Source of the DNA: Thermoplasmata archaeon
GTDB taxonomy: Archaea; Thermoplasmatota; Thermoplasmata; Thermoplasmatales; Thermoplasmataceae
Direction of reading: 5' to 3'
Assembly: GCA_021804185.1 (NCBI GenBank)
Contig: JAJZKL010000110.1
Location: forward strand, 1 to 5,356
DNA length: 5,356 bases
Shown: one piece after another, positions 4,473-5,356 of the stretch
Numbering within the stretch: the stretch's first letter is position 1
Layout: each line of letters opens with the position of its first letter
Notes under the pieces: model-generated
Told to the model about the DNA's origin: nothing
The model's input: the letters and a program-made list of their open reading frames with translations, nothing else
The model's database searches: none
Position numbers and translations under genes: made by a program

Positions 4473-5356
4473 TCAGGTATCTTTACTATAGCCTTGTCCC
4501 CTGGGAGCGAATTCACATACTCCCATCCATCAGTAAGGAACCTTTCAACCTCACCCAGAGATATGACTTTCTGCTTATGCCCATTATTCAACTGCATACC
4601 TCTTTTCTCCTGTATCCTCCTCTGAAGTTCGTCATCTGAAAGATCAGCCATCTCCTTGATCTCTGAATCGGAGAATCCCATTATCTTGAGGAACTTAGAA
4701 GTGAATGTCTTTACCGCGTCCTCAACATCCTCTTTCGTGACAGTCTCAGCAGGTTCAAGGAACTTTGAAGCCTTCAGGTATGCCGATCTCATTTCCTCAA
4801 TCTGTTCAGGGAGTAGACGCTTGTTAGTGGAATAAACGAATTCAATGTCTCCCTTGTGGCCCATAAAGAACTGTCGCCATGCGTGTGAGATCAGACCGTT
4901 ATACTCGGCCCTATCCAATGCGGTTGCAAAGAACGCCCTTAAAACGTAGGGCCTAAATTTCATTCCAGCTGATCTTATTGAGTCTCTTATCTCCCTTGTT
5001 ATAAGTGCTGTTCGTAGGAATGTATGCCCTGATTTTCTTTCCTTCATTTCATTGGTTATCTTGAACGCTCCCCTCAAATCGATCTGAAGCAATGGGGAAT
5101 CCTGAGTCAATACCTCTCCCTTATCTCTCCTTTCCCTGAGATAATTCATAACATATTCGCAACCTTCCTTATTCAGGAATGTAAAATATTTGTTGTCTGC
5201 CTTGCTGATTGAACTCCTTATATTCACCTTGGCAGGTACCTTCCTGAAAGTGAGGGAACCAATATCAAGATCTTCCATGTCACTTAGGATAAGCCCGTCG
5301 TCGCCTTCATAGCTTCCTAATGATTCTGGCCGTAATCCTGCGAATGCCATTAAAGA
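4469..5356 (-). CDS. archaeal tyrosine recombinase (integrase), 5' end beyond the window
   Basis: The visible 295 residues are the catalytic domain and C-terminal tail of an integrase that cuts and rejoins att sites. Counting from the first visible Met (at 5350), Arg7 in AGLRPESLG is the first catalytic Arg. YVLR (135-138) is the second box, with Tyr where His is usual. His165 is in FMGHKGD, and Tyr173 in FVYSTNK is the probable nucleophile. After about 200 comes an extra region with an acidic helical segment (GFSDSEIKEMADLSDDELQRR) and a final motif EVERFLTDGWEYVNSLP typical of archaeal integrase tails. The Met at 5350 is not a credible start: it precedes the first catalytic Arg by six residues, the frame stays open to the window edge, and no ribosome binding site is near. 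The core-binding domain must lie further right. It converges with the plus-strand gene. Confidence 0.92.
   Translation of the reverse strand, partial: SLMAFAGLRPESLGSYEGDDGLILSDMEDLDIGSLTFRKVPAKVNIRSSISKADNKYFTFLNKEGCEYVMNYLRERRDKGEVLTQDSPLLQIDLRGAFKITNEMKERKSGHTFLRTALITREIRDSIRSAGMKFRPYVLRAFFATALDRAEYNGLISHAWRQFFMGHKGDIEFVYSTNKRLLPEQIEEMRSAYLKASKFLEPAETVTKEDVEDAVKTFTSKFLKIMGFSDSEIKEMADLSDDELQRRIQEKRGMQLNNGHKQKVISLGEVERFLTDGWEYVNSLPGDKAIVKIPD

Noticed and set aside
1..5356. Window as a complete 5356-bp circular plasmid
   Set aside because: If the ends were joined, the integrase frame would meet a stop at positions 9-7 after a few codons, leaving only the catalytic domain without a credible start. 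The right end is more likely an arbitrary cut through the gene, though a truncated integrase on a small circle is not excluded.

Overview
The window looks archaeal. Ribosome binding sites are variants of GGAGGTGAT, one gene appears to be leaderless behind a TATA-type promoter, start codons mix ATG and GTG, AGA/AGG/ATA codons are common, and the gene content (tyrosine integrase with a GWEYV tail, Sm-fold protein, AbrB-type regulator, SF3 helicase) fits an archaeal plasmid or integrative element. I cannot name the host. The moderate-to-low GC and leaderless transcription would suit Thermoplasmata or a similar lineage, but that is a guess. No virion gene is visible.

Layout. Positions 1-466 hold no gene but are dense in repeats. 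There is a cluster of dyads at 17-119. From 204 to 425 lies a symmetric structure: four 11-bp iterons on the left, two inverted 11-bp iterons on the right, an inner pair of GAATTC-centred palindromes, and an AT-rich plus all-pyrimidine core. I read this as the replication origin. From 3960 down to 467 on the minus strand runs a tight six-gene operon whose neighbours overlap or abut: AbrB-like regulator, a 56-residue helical protein, an Sm/Hfq-like protein, a Cys-rich protein, an MT-A70 adenine methyltransferase and an SF3 helicase. Positions 3961-4076 form a divergent promoter region with a dyad. A single plus-strand gene (4077-4472) encodes an acidic protein of unknown function. It converges on, and overlaps by 4 bp, the minus-strand integrase gene (4469 to beyond 5356), whose N-terminal part lies outside the window.

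How the parts may work together (inference). The SF3 helicase would open the iteron origin. The AbrB-like protein may control the divergent promoters. The integrase would insert or excise the element. The methyltransferase may mark element or host DNA, or possibly RNA. The most unusual aspect is an Sm-like RNA-binding protein translationally linked to an MT-A70 methyltransferase and two Cys-rich zinc-binding modules inside a replication operon. No restriction enzyme and no primase domain are seen.
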